64,000 bases of DNA from Isoetes taiwanensis. Its lineage: Eukaryota; Streptophyta; Lycopodiopsida; Isoetales; Isoetaceae. Positions 23,112-33,888 of this stretch are shown here, piece by piece. Numbering within the stretch: position 1 is the stretch's first letter; each line of letters starts with the position of its first letter. The position numbers and the translations under genes were made by a program. Under the pieces are notes generated by a model. That model searched no databases. It worked only from the letters and a program-made list of their open reading frames with translations, and was not told where the DNA came from. The stretch is from the NCBI GenBank assembly GCA_021234155.1, contig JAJEKV010000059.1, forward strand, positions 6,877,296 through 6,941,295, given 5' to 3'.

Positions 23112-24164
23112 TAATCTGAGATCTTTTTAATTTTGGATCGGCTTGGAGCAGATCAAATTATTTGCCATGAAGAATTCAAGAAAGGTACTTCTCCTTTTTG
23201 TCTCATATTTAATGTAATGGAAGCCATGAATATGATATTGAAGCTGTTGAATGTCAAGCTGTAGAATATCTAGGTATGCTGCTTGCTACCAAGTCCTGTA
23301 AGCGTATATTGTGTATGTAAGCATAGAAGAAATTGGCAGAATCTATTAACATTAGGATTAATTCATACCGCATTAAGTTGTATGCTTCTTTTGTGTTTTT
23401 CATGCATTAGGTTGTATGCTTCTTCAACAGGAGAACCAAATATCAACAGCCAATGGAATATATGGAGATTCTTTGCTTATGAATATCTGAAAAGCCTGTC
23501 TTTACATGGTTGGCATGGCTATTGTCCTATTTAAAACATGTCATTCACGTGTGATGGCGAATCGGTTTATCCACGGACCTCATCGGTTTATCCACGGACC
23601 TCATCTGTCTAAATGCTCACGGGCATGTGCTGTCATATCATGTCTATCCAACTTATAACTAAGTAGAGTGCTGGCTTAGTGCAATATTCAAGGTATTGCA
23701 ATCTATAAATGTAATCACTAAGATTATGCTAATATATCCATTGTTGTTAACTGCTTTGCCCGATCTCTTGCATTCTTTTGTAGCTTTATATCTGATGTTT
23801 TTTTGCTTTTTTTTTTTTTTAAGATTATCCATCTTTCATAAACATAACTATTTGGATATAAAGCTCAAGTACATGAATGTCTCTTTTAAAAAATTTGATT
23901 GTTTATTTTTAGGTGGGTTATACCTTAGGCCTCTAAGACTTGCTATTTGTAGGACTTCCTTTTAAACATATGATATTTTGAAACTTTGGCAAATGGCGTC
24001 AATTTTATTGTCCAAATAATCCCACCTGATGCAGAGTCTTCTAATGAATAAATTATTGATGAATAAAATTAGAACCTGATTACATGCCTAGAATGAAATC
24101 AAAACTAATACCATCTAGGCTATATGATATTCACCTGCATATAACTTTGACGGGGATTCTCATG
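23112..24164. other. no gene recognised
   Basis: AT-rich DNA of H4. Contains a 24-bp direct repeat (ATCGGTTTATCCACGGACCT core, 23562-23605) and a T-run at 23807-23820; ORFs here have no known domain. Confidence 0.5.
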
Positions 24165-24367
24165 CAATGTTTTGTGCTATCATTTGATTGACTGGGATTC
24201 TCATGCAGTGTTTTGTGCTATCATTTGATTGTTATGAATTGCTCCAGGCTTTTACAATAGCATAGCAAAACATACGGCAAAGGAATCCCATGCAGTGTTT
24301 TGTGCTATCATTTGATTATTATGAATTGCTTCAGGCTTTTACAATGGCATAGCAAAACATACAAAGG
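24165..24367 (+). repeat. tandem repeat, ~2.3 units
   Basis: Units share CAGTGTTTTGTGCTATCATT followed by TGATTRTTATGAATTGCTYC and AGGCTTTTACAATRGCATAG. Unit length is about 110 bp with a shorter first copy. Confidence 0.75.
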
Positions 24368-24456
24368 ATGAAAATATATAGGTGCATTATTTCAACCAAA
24401 ACCCCTATATAATGCCCAGAATGTCTAAATATTATGTCCTAACTATTTGTCTACAA

Positions 24457-24585
24457 TCTAGGGGAATGCCCACCGAAGGTGGGCAATTTTCTATCTTTGG
24501 ATATTTTTGTTATAATAAACCCATTGCAGTGAAGACATTTACAAACATCCAACTTATGCCCAGCAACGCTGGGCACCGTTACTAG
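24457..24585 (+). mobile_element. 129-bp mini-Helitron-like element
   Basis: The right end is a family-typical Helitron 3' end (hairpin GCCCAGC-AAC-GCTGGGC, then ACCGTTACTAG before T24586). The left end starts TCTAGGGG after A24456 and, read on the minus strand, is itself a hairpin (GCCCACC-TTC-GGTGGGC) followed by ATTCCCCTAG. It can thus be read as a 129-bp mini-Helitron, or as two Helitron 3' ends facing outward. No canonical 5' end was found for this right end. Confidence 0.45.
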
Positions 24586-25400
24586 TCCTAAATATAATTA
24601 TGCGCAATTCTGAATAAGCTTGTACAAAATTATCTGAAAAACTTCAAATGAACAGCAAAGTATGCCACAAAAGAGAACATGAAATAAGATTTGCACCTGT
24701 GGTAAAGACATTCTCAAGTCTAATTTACATAGTTTGTCAGAGAGATCCCTCTGCAAAAGGAATTTAGCTTCACCCGCAAGAAACAAAGATAGCATCGATG
24801 TCGCGGTAAAACAATAACCTAGATACACTTTTGCAAGTCGAAGCACTAATAGACATTCTTTAGGACATCCTTTACGAACTACAACAAGAAAAGCTTACAC
24901 CAAACGCGTGAAGCAAATTGCCTCGAAAACAAAGGGAGAATACATCTTTCAAAGATGCTTGACCCAAGTGATCTAATAAATGAGAAACTTAACATACATG
25001 TTCGCTGTTTTAACTATTTTGCCCAATTGGTAATTACATATACAAACGTAATAATGACAAAATGTGTATTTGTAACTAACAATTACATTCATATAAGCTT
25101 AAATCTCTTCCTCCACTTGCATCATATAAAGCAAAGGACAATAGACTATCTCAAGATAATTATATCAATCATCGCGATAAAAGCATTTTACATAAAATTG
25201 AAAATCATCCGGAGATATTATGATTGGACCAGAAGTCACTCCAGCTTCAACGAATAAATAAGAAAGAGATTTCCCATCCGTTTCATTCCGATGAGAGATC
25301 GTGATAAAAAAATGGAGGTGCATTCGCTATTTGGAACTTCCTCTGCTTGAGTCGGAGTTGCCATTTGTAGCAGACCTGCCAAGGATTTGCAACCGAGCCA
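24586..25400. other. no gene recognised
   Basis: AT-rich. ORFs 24598-24846 (minus) and 24955-25257 (plus) are unrecognised; the minus ORF contains LLQRDLSDKLCKLDLRMSLP and could be a gene-fragment exon. Confidence 0.4.
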
Positions 25401-25401
25401 C

Positions 25402-25800
25402 TTCTTTCTATTCGCTGCTCTAATTCATAAGTCTCATTCTTAAAAGTCGCTTTTTTCTTCCAAAGATGGGCGTCCTTTGACGGAAATAATAATTCAATGG
25501 AGGAAAACCCATTGGTTGATCAATCCTTCCCATTTAGAGGCGGTTCAAACCAAGCCAAGCCACGGAATAGGCAGTTCAAGGCAAAGCTAAGCCACCGAAA
25601 TAAGGCGAGTTCTTTCTATTCGCTGCTCTAATTCATAAGTCTCATTCTTAAAAAGCTGCCTTTCTTCCAGCACAGATGTGCTGACTGGAAATAATAATTC
25701 AATGGAGGAAAACCCATTGGTTGATCAATCCTTCCCATTTAGAGGCAAGTTCAAACCAAGCCAAGCCACCGAAATAGGCGTTCAAGGCAAGCCTAGGTAG
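25402..25800. repeat. ~200-bp tandem duplication
   Basis: 25402-25600 and 25607-25800 are close copies, each with TTCTTTCTATTCGCTGCTCT, AATAATAATTCAATGGAGGA and TTGGTTGATCAATCCTTCCC in the same order. Confidence 0.85.
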
Positions 25801-25999
25801 TTCAAGGCAATATTAAGAGATTAAAACTTACTTCACCCTCGCATTCACTCAAGCATTAAGGCATGAATTCAGCTCTGCGGAATTCGGATATGAATCATTC
25901 GAGTATGTGAAGCCGAATTTGAAGAAAGCGGATGGTGCCTCAAAGACATGAATGAAGCTAAAAATTAAACACGAAGCTTCAAAAAAATCGCCTTCTTAC

Positions 26000-26079
26000 C
26001 TTGAATACCGAATCGGGCGCAAATCGTGGCACGGCATAGCGTAAGAGTCACCTAACCGCCGAAAGAGGTCGAAGGCCAT
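26000..26079 (-). pseudogene. captured first exon, gene unknown
   Basis: On the minus strand ACCAAGATGG, a good plant start context, opens the reading MAFDLFRRLGDSYAMPCHDL and ends at a consensus donor (CAAG|GTAAG at 26000/25999). The upstream ~170 bp looks like a leader. I do not recognise the protein. It is on the Helitron sense strand, as expected for a transduplicated gene fragment. Confidence 0.35.
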
Positions 26080-26436
26080 CTTGGTCGATGAAAGATCACT
26101 CGGGTTAAATTGGAAGTGATGGCTATCGCGAAACAAAAGGCTGCGAAGTTTTGCCGTTAAAATCTAAACCCTAAAACGTATTACAATAAAACCCCTGAAA
26201 AGAGATAAGAAGATAGCGCAGATCCCCTGAAAGTTACTTTGCCTCGGATGGGAAAGTCAAAAGGCAAGCCGATGCCCTAACCCATCTGTTCTCTACCACA
26301 AAAACTGAACTTTAGCTCTAGATGCCTCTGATCGATCTAGCCCTAGATCTCGAGCCATCCGATCTAGGGAGATTCAAGACAGTATATACTGACATAATTT
26401 TATAATAAAGGATGGAAAACCCCTGCAACAAAAATG

Positions 26437-27696
26437 CTAAGGACGCTCCCCCCGAATCCTGCGGGCGAGGGCTAAATCCTTAGGCATGATAGTGACCCTC
26501 TTTGCGTGGATCGCGCAAAGATTTGCATCACCAAAAAGTGCCACTAAATAAGCCTCCGCAGCCTCTTAGAGTGCCAAAATGGCAAAAGTCTGGAAGCGGA
26601 GGTCGGTTTTAAACTCCTGGGCAATCTCCCAAACCAACCTCTGGAAGGGGAGCTTCCGTATCAGAAGTTGGGTCGACTTCTGAAACTTACGGATCTCCCG
26701 TAAGGTGACAGTGCCGGGTTGGTACCGGTGGGGTTTCCTCTGTGGAGCAGGGTTTGGAGGCGGCCCCCTTGATGCAGGCACAGTCTTGGCCCCAACATGT
26801 GGTCGGGACGCATCCACTCGCTCCTGCCTCCGACTGGAGCTCGCATTCTTCCCAAAAGCCCCGACAGTCTTTAGTTTTTCCTTGTATTGACTGCCGGATT
26901 TCCGGGCCACAGCCTTCCTCCGGTGCTTCACCGTCGTGTGCTCGGTCGGGATTGGGCCCTGCCCACTCCCGGATCCCCCTTCTTCCTGCTGGTCCGGCCG
27001 CTCCTGCCGGGCCTTCTCCTCTTTCTCCCTTTGGATCATCTCCTGCTCTTCCCAGAACTCCCGGGCTCTCCTAAGGTCTTCTTCAACCTTAGTGTAATGT
27101 TGTGCTACACTGCGGCGAAGGAGTTCAGCGTGGTATCGGTCGGGCCGCTGGGCCATGTCAATCTGGATGGTTATTAAATAATCAATGCTGATATCAGGGA
27201 TCTGCCCCCATATGAAGCTGCGGGAGTCTTCATCCCATCGGTATGGGGGAATCTCAATCGCCCTGCCATCTATGACGGCGACTCCATCCCCGAGGTACCG
27301 GTACTCCCTACCCCGAGCCGCTGTATCGTCTCGTTCTATCTCTTGGCGGTCATCCTCCCTGGCCAAGTTTCTGATGCGATCGGCCTCCCCCCTTATGTCC
27401 TCCTCCTCTGTGTGTCCTTCACATTCGGGAGGGTAGAACTTAATCAACATCATGACCAAGTCAGGTTGCTCGGCCATGGTGTAAGGAAGCTGGCGGAGGT
27501 CCAGTCGGATCAAGAATGGCTCCGAGAAGTGGTAAATGGGATAGGGGATCCTATCATTGTTCTCAAATCTGTTTACTAGCTCATCTAGAAGTATATCAAT
27601 CAAAGCAGGGTCGGTAGCCATATTCCGAGCGATCAAAGCATAGATCTGGGCTATAGTAAGATTAGTGGGGTCCGGAGCACTCTTGGTGTTGGCCAT
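26437..27696 (-). pseudogene. retroelement ORF fused to a complete histone H3 core
   Basis: One frame runs from ATG at 27696 (context AAGCCATGG) to TAG at 26437-26439, interrupted once by TAA at 26566-26568. Residues 1-200 are an unrecognised helical, acidic domain ([20 protein letters not shown] early on). A charged coiled-coil-like stretch (about 203-245) and a basic, Ser/Pro-rich linker follow. Residues 321-419 align without gaps to histone H3 positions 37-135: it begins [10 protein letters not shown], contains [20 protein letters not shown] and [16 protein letters not shown], and ends RRIRGERP. Identity to canonical H3 is about 84%, with no CENH3-type loop-1 insertion. The usual H3 tail (K4, K9, K27, K36) is replaced. 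The TAA falls on H3 Gln93 and is one C-to-T change from CAA. A primer-binding site and LTR lie upstream on the same strand, so this sits as ORF1 of an LTR element. The frame is certain; function is not. Confidence 0.9.
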
Positions 27697-28460
27697 GGCT
27701 TATGGCGCTAAGGTCTAGAAGAGTAGGCGGTAGGGCGCTTGCAGCTAGGAAGGCGGGAGTGAAGGCGCTAGGGTTGGCGACGAACTAGGGTGATGGAACA
27801 AGGTCGAGTCTGGCGGCTATGGTGGGCGTCGGATCCGGCGGGCGAAGGCGCTGAAGACAAGGTGGAAATAACAAACTTTAACGGCCAGTTAACTTTTGAA
27901 ATTTTAAAATTTTCTTATTAACTTTTTATTTTTTTAGTATAAAAATATTTATACGGCGGAAATATGCGAAACATATAGTCGGGCGCCGACTGCATTCTAC
28001 GCGCACCCACCGCGGCTGGGGGTCGACGAAAGGCAAGCGGCGCCCGGGTTGACTTTCGGGCCCGCGTTGACTCGCGACGGTACGGTCGGGCGCCGGCTGC
28101 ATTTTTGGCTCTCCCACCTCGACTGCAAGGCGATAAAATTCAAGCGGCGCCCGAGTTGACTTTCGGGCCTTCCTTTGACCATTTTTCCGCCAGCGACGAC
28201 TATCCTAGGGTATTTGGGGTACGCCCGATCCAATGGAACCACTTTTTCCTTCATTTAAACTACCTACAGAAACTTATGATTCTTCCAAACTTGGGCCTCC
28301 AGTCGCCCTAACTTCTTTAAAGCTACAATTTCCTACTTTAACCTAACACAGAACCAAACGTCGAAGAGGACTAACAACACACTAAATTAGCCTCCTCATA
28401 ACTACCGAACTAACGAGTTAGTGTTTGGTCAGTGCTATGATTTCGAGCAATCGAAATCAC
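27697..28460 (-). other. leader of the LTR element
   Basis: The 760 bp between the primer-binding site and the histone-fusion start have no ORF of note. They include a ~107-bp tandem duplication listed separately. Confidence 0.5.
27978..28190 (-). repeat. ~107-bp tandem duplication in retroelement leader
   Basis: Two diverged units each carry GTCGGGCGCCGRCTGCATT, then AAGCGGCGCCCGRGTTGACT and TTTCGGGCC, in the untranslated leader. Confidence 0.75.
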
Positions 28461-28473
28461 GGCTCTGATACCA
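28461..28473 (-). promoter_or_regulatory. primer-binding site for initiator Met tRNA
   Basis: On the minus strand TGGTATCAGAGCC is the standard plant initiator-Met tRNA primer-binding site. It begins two bases after the LTR-like end GGGAGCGTCACA, so minus-strand DNA synthesis would start here. Confidence 0.88.
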
Positions 28474-28474
28474 C

Positions 28475-29984
28475 TGTGACGCTCCCTGAATATATACGAC
28501 CTCCGGCCGTATACATACGGGGACTTTCCCCTCCCGTGACAATCCATCTTGCCATGGGCAGGGCCCCTCGTCTGACTCGGGTCATCTACGTAGAGATGCT
28601 CGAGTGAAGGACACGGAGGTATCATTCGGCCCACGCCTTCGATGGGCGCCTACGTCGCGGAAGCATGAATACAAGGGTTAGCCCACAGCATAAATTATAT
28701 ATAAATAACCACCACGAAGGGTTGCGCATCCATCCAAATACCAACGGCAGAGAATATGCATCTAAAACTAGGAAAATACCCCAAACCTCAGGTTTTACCC
28801 CGGCTCAGACTCTAGTGAGGATCGACTGACGGCTGGGCCTCAAGAGATCAGCAGACCGAGTCTTGGCATGGCGTTATCGGCATAGAACATCGGCTGGGGT
28901 TGTCCACTCCATCCCCTCCCGTGCACACGCCGCGAGGATGGGTCGATTCACGCTATGGCTTCGCTATAGCCTTCCCGAGACGCAAACTCAAGGTATCACC
29001 CATTGAGTCTACTCCGGTGGTTCATGGCGCCCTGGTCCGATGAGGCAGGTCGGGGAAGCGTCCCCTTCTAGGATCGAGTGGTTCCATGGGTGAGCTAGAG
29101 AATACGCGCGCATCGGCGACCCCCCGCATCCGCATCCAACTTACTCACCCTAAATCTACTCAAAGTGCAAGATGCTCCATACACGGATCACATCTCTACA
29201 CCTGTGGAGTGTCGGACCCATACCCGGCCCTCATTGACCGGACCTCAGGCCTAGCATTTGTAGGAGTCTCGGGAGCCTTTTATGTTCATGCAAGACCCCA
29301 CCCCCACTTCACCATCAGTGTCCCTTTTACGGTGCTAAGCCGGACCATAGCGCGTACGACCCGGTGGTCTCTTGCACATGTGCCGCATCTAATGGGAATA
29401 TTACGGGGGCTCTATCTAGGAGCATACTATCATACTTGAGCTCAGTGAGGTCTCTACCCCCTTTAAACCCATGTTTAATGGAAGCTACCAATACTTCATA
29501 GATACATCAACCAATTCCTTAACAGAGCACCATTCATAATTGAAATGTAATCCTACTTACCAGAGAAGGGTTAATTTCAACAAAGGCAATCAGAAAAGAG
29601 AGTACTACAGTACTATCCTACAATTCACAAGCTAAACTACTACTAACCCGTGTTTCGGCTGGAACCGTTATCGTGGGGTGCTTCCATAGTGCTGCAAGTA
29701 GGGTGGCAGCAACAGCTAGTGGTGGTCCAGTGATTTTGGTGAGGTCTGCAACAATCCTTGGGCGTTCAGCTGCTCCTTGGGCACTCAACTGGTTCGATTT
29801 TGGTTGATATGGGGGTGGTGATCCACCTTATTGGATCCAATTAGTAATCCCCATGATGGCCAATCGAGTTTGGCCAGGTGGCGCCTTCCCAAACCAGAAT
29901 TAACTTAATTATTATTAATTCTCTTAATCATAGGTTATTATCCTTAATGATTTAATTAACATAGCTAATTAAATCCCTTTTAGG
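28475..29984 (-). mobile_element. 5' LTR (far boundary unresolved)
   Basis: Adjoining the primer-binding site, the plus strand begins TGTGACGCTCCCTGAATATA, the complement of an LTR 3' end in ...GTCACA. The LTR body continues through GC-rich and then AT-rich sequence to the hAT MITE at 29985 and probably beyond 30569. I could not place its outer end, nor a matching 3' LTR in the window. Confidence 0.6.
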
Positions 29985-30569
29985 CAATGTTGTTAAGTAC
30001 GTCAAAATCCGTACTTTAAAAAACGTTTTTTAAGATTTTTTGGAGATTTTTAAAATTTTTGGAAAAAATCTTTAAAAACGTATTTCATATAAAATACGTT
30101 AAAAATCTTTAAAATCCTTAAAAATCTTTAAAAATCCTTAAAAGTCTTTAAAAATCTTTAAAAATCCTTAGACTGTGATTTTGTTTATTCAAATATATGA
30201 TATTCTTGAACTTATTTATCCTTGTGTATGAAATTCTTATATTTCCTAATCTCTATAATAATGTTTTTCTGAACTTTCTTAAGAGTTGCATGGCAAAACA
30301 ACTATGATATCTTTGTACTTGAACTTAATAGTTTCTAGTAGCAGCATAACTTTTCGATTTACTTGTTGACATGGTACATCTTGTAACTTTAAAAATATGC
30401 ATTTTAACCATAGCACATATATCCAATAAAGCAGTGCAAAGAATGTGCAATTTTTTTTTTTTTTTTTTTTGGCCATACCAAATCATAAAAATCCTTTAAA
30501 AAACGTGAGGATTTTTATAAAGGTACTTTAAAAATAAAAAACGGGTTTTTTAACAACATTGCTTTTAGG
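29977..30569. mobile_element. hAT-type MITE with 8-bp target duplication
   Basis: The 577-bp element (29985-30561) has terminal inverted repeats CAATGTTGTTAA / TTAACAACATTG and is flanked on both sides by CTTTTAGG (29977-29984 and 30562-30569). An 8-bp duplication and CAATG ends are diagnostic of hAT elements. The interior is AT-rich with AAAATCTTTAAAAATCC repeats and a 22-bp T run; no transposase. Confidence 0.9.
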
Positions 30570-32050
30570 TCAACCCCCTAGGTTACCATACCCCATGGTG
30601 GCGTATCTATACTGAGTGACGTGTCAATGTATTTATGGCCATTGGATCATTTTGGAAACATGTAGATTGCAAGTGGCCATGTCTATGGGTTGTTGATGGT
30701 GTTTACTAAATCTCATATACATGAATGTGGATGTGTTGTGGCTATAGATGAGTTGTGAACATCATGTAACCTTTTGGAAGCATTGCATTTGTTGTGTTAT
30801 TTAGTGTGACCTTTTGTTCATTGTGTATTGCACCTTTACCTATAGCTATCTTTAAAAGTACTTTGCTCCTTTATTAGAGATATCTTAAAAAATACTTGGA
30901 TGTTAATTGTGTGTTCAAATAAAATACGAAACTTGTGTTCATGACTCTTGCCAATTAAATATGAAACATTGCAAAAGATGAAAGATGGATTTTCTTGAAT
31001 ATATATACGCCTACTTGCAAAAGATGAAGGATGGGCTTAATGGATTTTCTTGAATATATGTATCTATATGCGCCTACTGTGATAACTGTAGAAGCAAAGT
31101 TTTTTTTTGAACCAATGACAAAAAGTACATTGCAAAACAATGGGAACTATACCCACATTCATATGGCAGAACATTAAAGTACCACAACAACAATTACCAT
31201 GTCATAACTTATAACACAACAATTAACATGTCAGAACTTATAATATGCATGCAAGCTTTCCAAGAAGTTGCAAACCCTACTAATTGTTGCTTCTTTAATA
31301 TGTATGCAAGCTTCCCAAGAAGTTGCACCTACTAATTGTTGCTTCTCTGTAACATGTTGATTCATGCTGCTTTAATGACTCTAGATTGCCTTCTTTCATA
31401 TGAACTTGTTCTGCTATTAGGCATTGGTTTTCTAGCTGGAGTTGAGGTTAAAACAATGAAGTGATTGTAGGTCAGCAAAGCCAATGAAATGAATTTCTTC
31501 TTTTATAAACCACTGTTCATTGTAGAAATCGAGGGCCTTTTAAGGTAATTATTTTATATTGTATAATAGTATGACCTCATGTGAAAATAAAAAATGAAAT
31601 ATATTTGGATCAAAATCTAGACTCCAGTCACATTGTAAAGGGACATGAGAAATAAGTTGATGGGAACACGTGCCAAGAAGGTACGCAAAAACACAATCAT
31701 TGTAACCTGCACAAACCCTTAATATTCTTCATTAATGTCGTCTCGTCCATCACAACACCATGAGAGGATTTTCTTCTGTTTGAAGCCAGAAAGCTTGTTT
31801 CAAGCACATCATTCTTCTGAGCTATCTCGCTTGGCAGCAGAAAACATTGACTATCAGATTAGAATCTAACTTCTAACTAAAGGTGACATATCATATGACT
31901 GTAAACTTGAAAGACTTGAGTCATAGAACAATGAATCTCACATGCCCTAAATCACCTAATTTTCTAGCATCCAAGGAAAAGAGCTCAGCAGCATACGTTT
32001 CATCAACTTTGCCAGCTCCAAACATCTTTTTATTCCGATGCAGAGTATTT
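30570..32050. other. no gene recognised
   Basis: AT-rich DNA in H4. A short duplication (TATGCAAGCTTYCCAAGAAG, 31245-31330) and another (TGGATTTTCTTGAATATATR, 30987-31062) are visible; small ORFs have no known domain. Confidence 0.45.
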
Positions 32051-32052
32051 CT

Positions 32053-32391
32053 TTACCAACAGACACAAAAGTCCACACGATACTTCTTTAGTGCTTCATC
32101 ACCACTATTGCTGTAAAGAACAAATATGTTGGTCCAAAACTGCAGAAATAGAACATTTATCAGCATATGATTATTCCCAGGTAGTAGAAAAGTAAACTTT
32201 TGGTCGAAATTAGACCTGAACACTATCTGACATGCAACGCTGCCAAGCAGGATAGAAGAGCCACCAATATTAGCTTCTGCATACTCTTTAAATATGGAAC
32301 ACTGACCAATTGCTGCAAGGGACATTTCCAAGCATATGAAAAAATCTTGGATATTCTCTGGACATTTTAAGATGTCCATTTTTATTGCCAA
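32053..32391 (-). pseudogene. possible DUF300/TMEM184-like exon
   Basis: The first half of this ORF reads CPENIQDFFICLEMSLAAIG then KEYAEANIGGS, resembling the conserved (Q)(D/N)F(I/V)ICIEM...A transmembrane block of plant DUF300 (LAZ1/TMEM184) membrane proteins. The rest becomes hydrophobic, then loses similarity, probably intron sequence. It lies on the same strand as two splice-compatible exons upstream, and might be a later exon of the same captured gene. Alternative: chance similarity. Confidence 0.35.
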
Positions 32392-32957
32392 TCAAACAAA
32401 CGCACTGTGTAAGGATAAGCACACCTCATCATATCTTCTTACAACAGAGAAATTATTGAAGACAAACAATAAACACCTAAATACAGTGCAACCACCGATA
32501 AATCTCCTTAGTGTAACTTTATTTAACAATCATTGTAGAAACAAAAACAATAAACATCTAAATACTGTGCAACCACCGCAATTTAGCAGCTATCGAAGCA
32601 GAAATGAAGGGGCTGGCTTGTCATTTGTGGTGCTGTGAGTATCTTCTTGCATCTTCAACAATTTCATGGAACTGTCCAAACCACAGCCAGAAATTTTCTC
32701 TGAGCACAAAGCTAAATGAGATTTAAATTGAGCTCCAGACCCTTATATTCTGATCTTTAAACAGCTCCGTCTGGACTGCAACCCACCAGTGTTTTGCATG
32801 TGTTCCTTAGATCATTGCGTGCCACTATATATTGCAAAGAAAGGTGGATGGAAGAGAGAGAATAATAGAAGCCTCTTCTCCATTGCTAATCTACTTAGTT
32901 CTTGATTGTAGCCCGCATACTGAATTGATCCAAAAAAATGCGACAAAAAATTTCTAC

Positions 32958-33339
32958 CTGAGACTTCCTGCTATGTAATGAGTCTGAATAGTTGAATCTT
33001 CGGTCATATTGTCCAAATACAAAGCGACCAATTGTTGCTAGAGCAGAGCCGGATTTTCCTATAGAGGCAGCCACGGCCACTTCCTTGCAGAAGTCTGATC
33101 CAAAAATTAGACAAAAAGCTCATTAGAAAACACGGGTAAAGATGCTTCTAATTCATTCTGGTATGAAGGATTCAGTCCTTTCTCTAGAAACAATGTAGGG
33201 TCTGAACCGGATTCAGCATACGATATTTACCTTCTATAACAGCCTTCTTGCAGTGGTCGATGGCTCCAACAATATTGCAATGGTCGATGGATCTTGCGAC
33301 TGTCAGAAGCTGTTGAAGGCGGCAAAACAACAGGGTCAT
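32958..33339 (-). pseudogene. two-exon captured gene 5' fragment
   Basis: Exon 1 (33339-33231) opens with ATG and reads MTLLFCRLQQLLTVARSIDH, ending GAAG|GTAAAT. Exon 2 (33094-32958) follows an acceptor GATCAG| and ends CTCAG|GTAGAA. Exon 1 ends after one codon base and exon 2 starts with two, so splicing gives an unbroken frame through ...AVIEDFCKEVAVAASIGKSG and ...FVFGQYDRRFNYSDSLHSRK. I do not recognise the protein. Being ~200 bp inside the H4 5' end and on the sense strand, it fits Helitron gene capture. Confidence 0.6.
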
Positions 33340-33538
33340 GTCGTCCTCCAGAAAGAGCTAAGGGATTAAGAACCAGGGAAAAACACTCCCCTCACCGGAG
33401 TGGCTCGAAGCTGCCATGGCCGCCCTCGCTAACCCTAGCAACTGACGTGGCATCATCTCCTCCATTAGCTTGATCAAATCTGGGCCGCCCAAATTAGGGC
33501 TGGGTCCAACACTTACACAATAACATTATAATATAAGA

Positions 33539-33888
33539 TAATAATTTAAAAGAAATAATAATTTAAGACTAAAATAAAAATAAAAGAAAAAGAAACCAAA
33601 AAAGAAAAGAAATTGGTTGCCTTCCCTTAAACGACAACTTTAGTTAAGTTTAGGGCTTTTTTAGGGTTGCATGTTGTCAAGAGCATAGGCATGCCCCTTG
33701 CCTGGTATTGCCGCATTTATTTGCGCCATGCCGAGGGTGGGTGGCACTGCTGAAGCTTAAGGCAACTAGGGTCTCCCTTTATTAAGAGTATAACCCTCGC
33801 CTGACGCCGTTGTTGGCCTTGGTCACGCGGTGTCGAAAGGTGTGCGTTGTACTCTTATTAAGGGTTAGGAGAATGTTTTATTAACTCA
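33539..33888. other. spacer between H4 and H3
   Basis: 350 bp with no gene; contains two copies of an ACTCTTATTAAGGG/CTTTATTAAGAGTATAAC inverted motif (33775-33865). Confidence 0.5.

Larger units (their letters stand above)
19129..33538 (-). mobile_element. candidate 14.4-kb Helitron H4 with nested insertions
   Basis: On the minus strand the element would start TCTTATATTATAATGTTA at 33538, directly after an A, and share ~90 bp of 5' sequence with H2 and H3 (for example CCCTAATTTGG and GATTTGATCAAGC). It would end with hairpin GCCCAGC-AAC-GCTGGGC, ACCATTACTAG at 19129, next to T. It contains Helitron H2, an LTR-retrotransposon part, a hAT MITE, and spliced-gene fragments on the Helitron sense strand. 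No Rep/helicase is seen. Both ends are convincing; that they are the two ends of one element is an inference, because other family ends lie inside. Confidence 0.55.

Noticed and set aside
26661-27579. Plus-strand and alternative-frame ORFs over the histone-fusion gene
   Set aside because: Shadows of the real minus-strand frame, in GC-richer coding sequence; none has a domain.
26437-27696. Centromeric histone CENH3
   Set aside because: The core aligns without gaps to canonical H3, lacks the longer loop 1, and keeps [12 protein letters not shown] instead of CENH3-type sequence.
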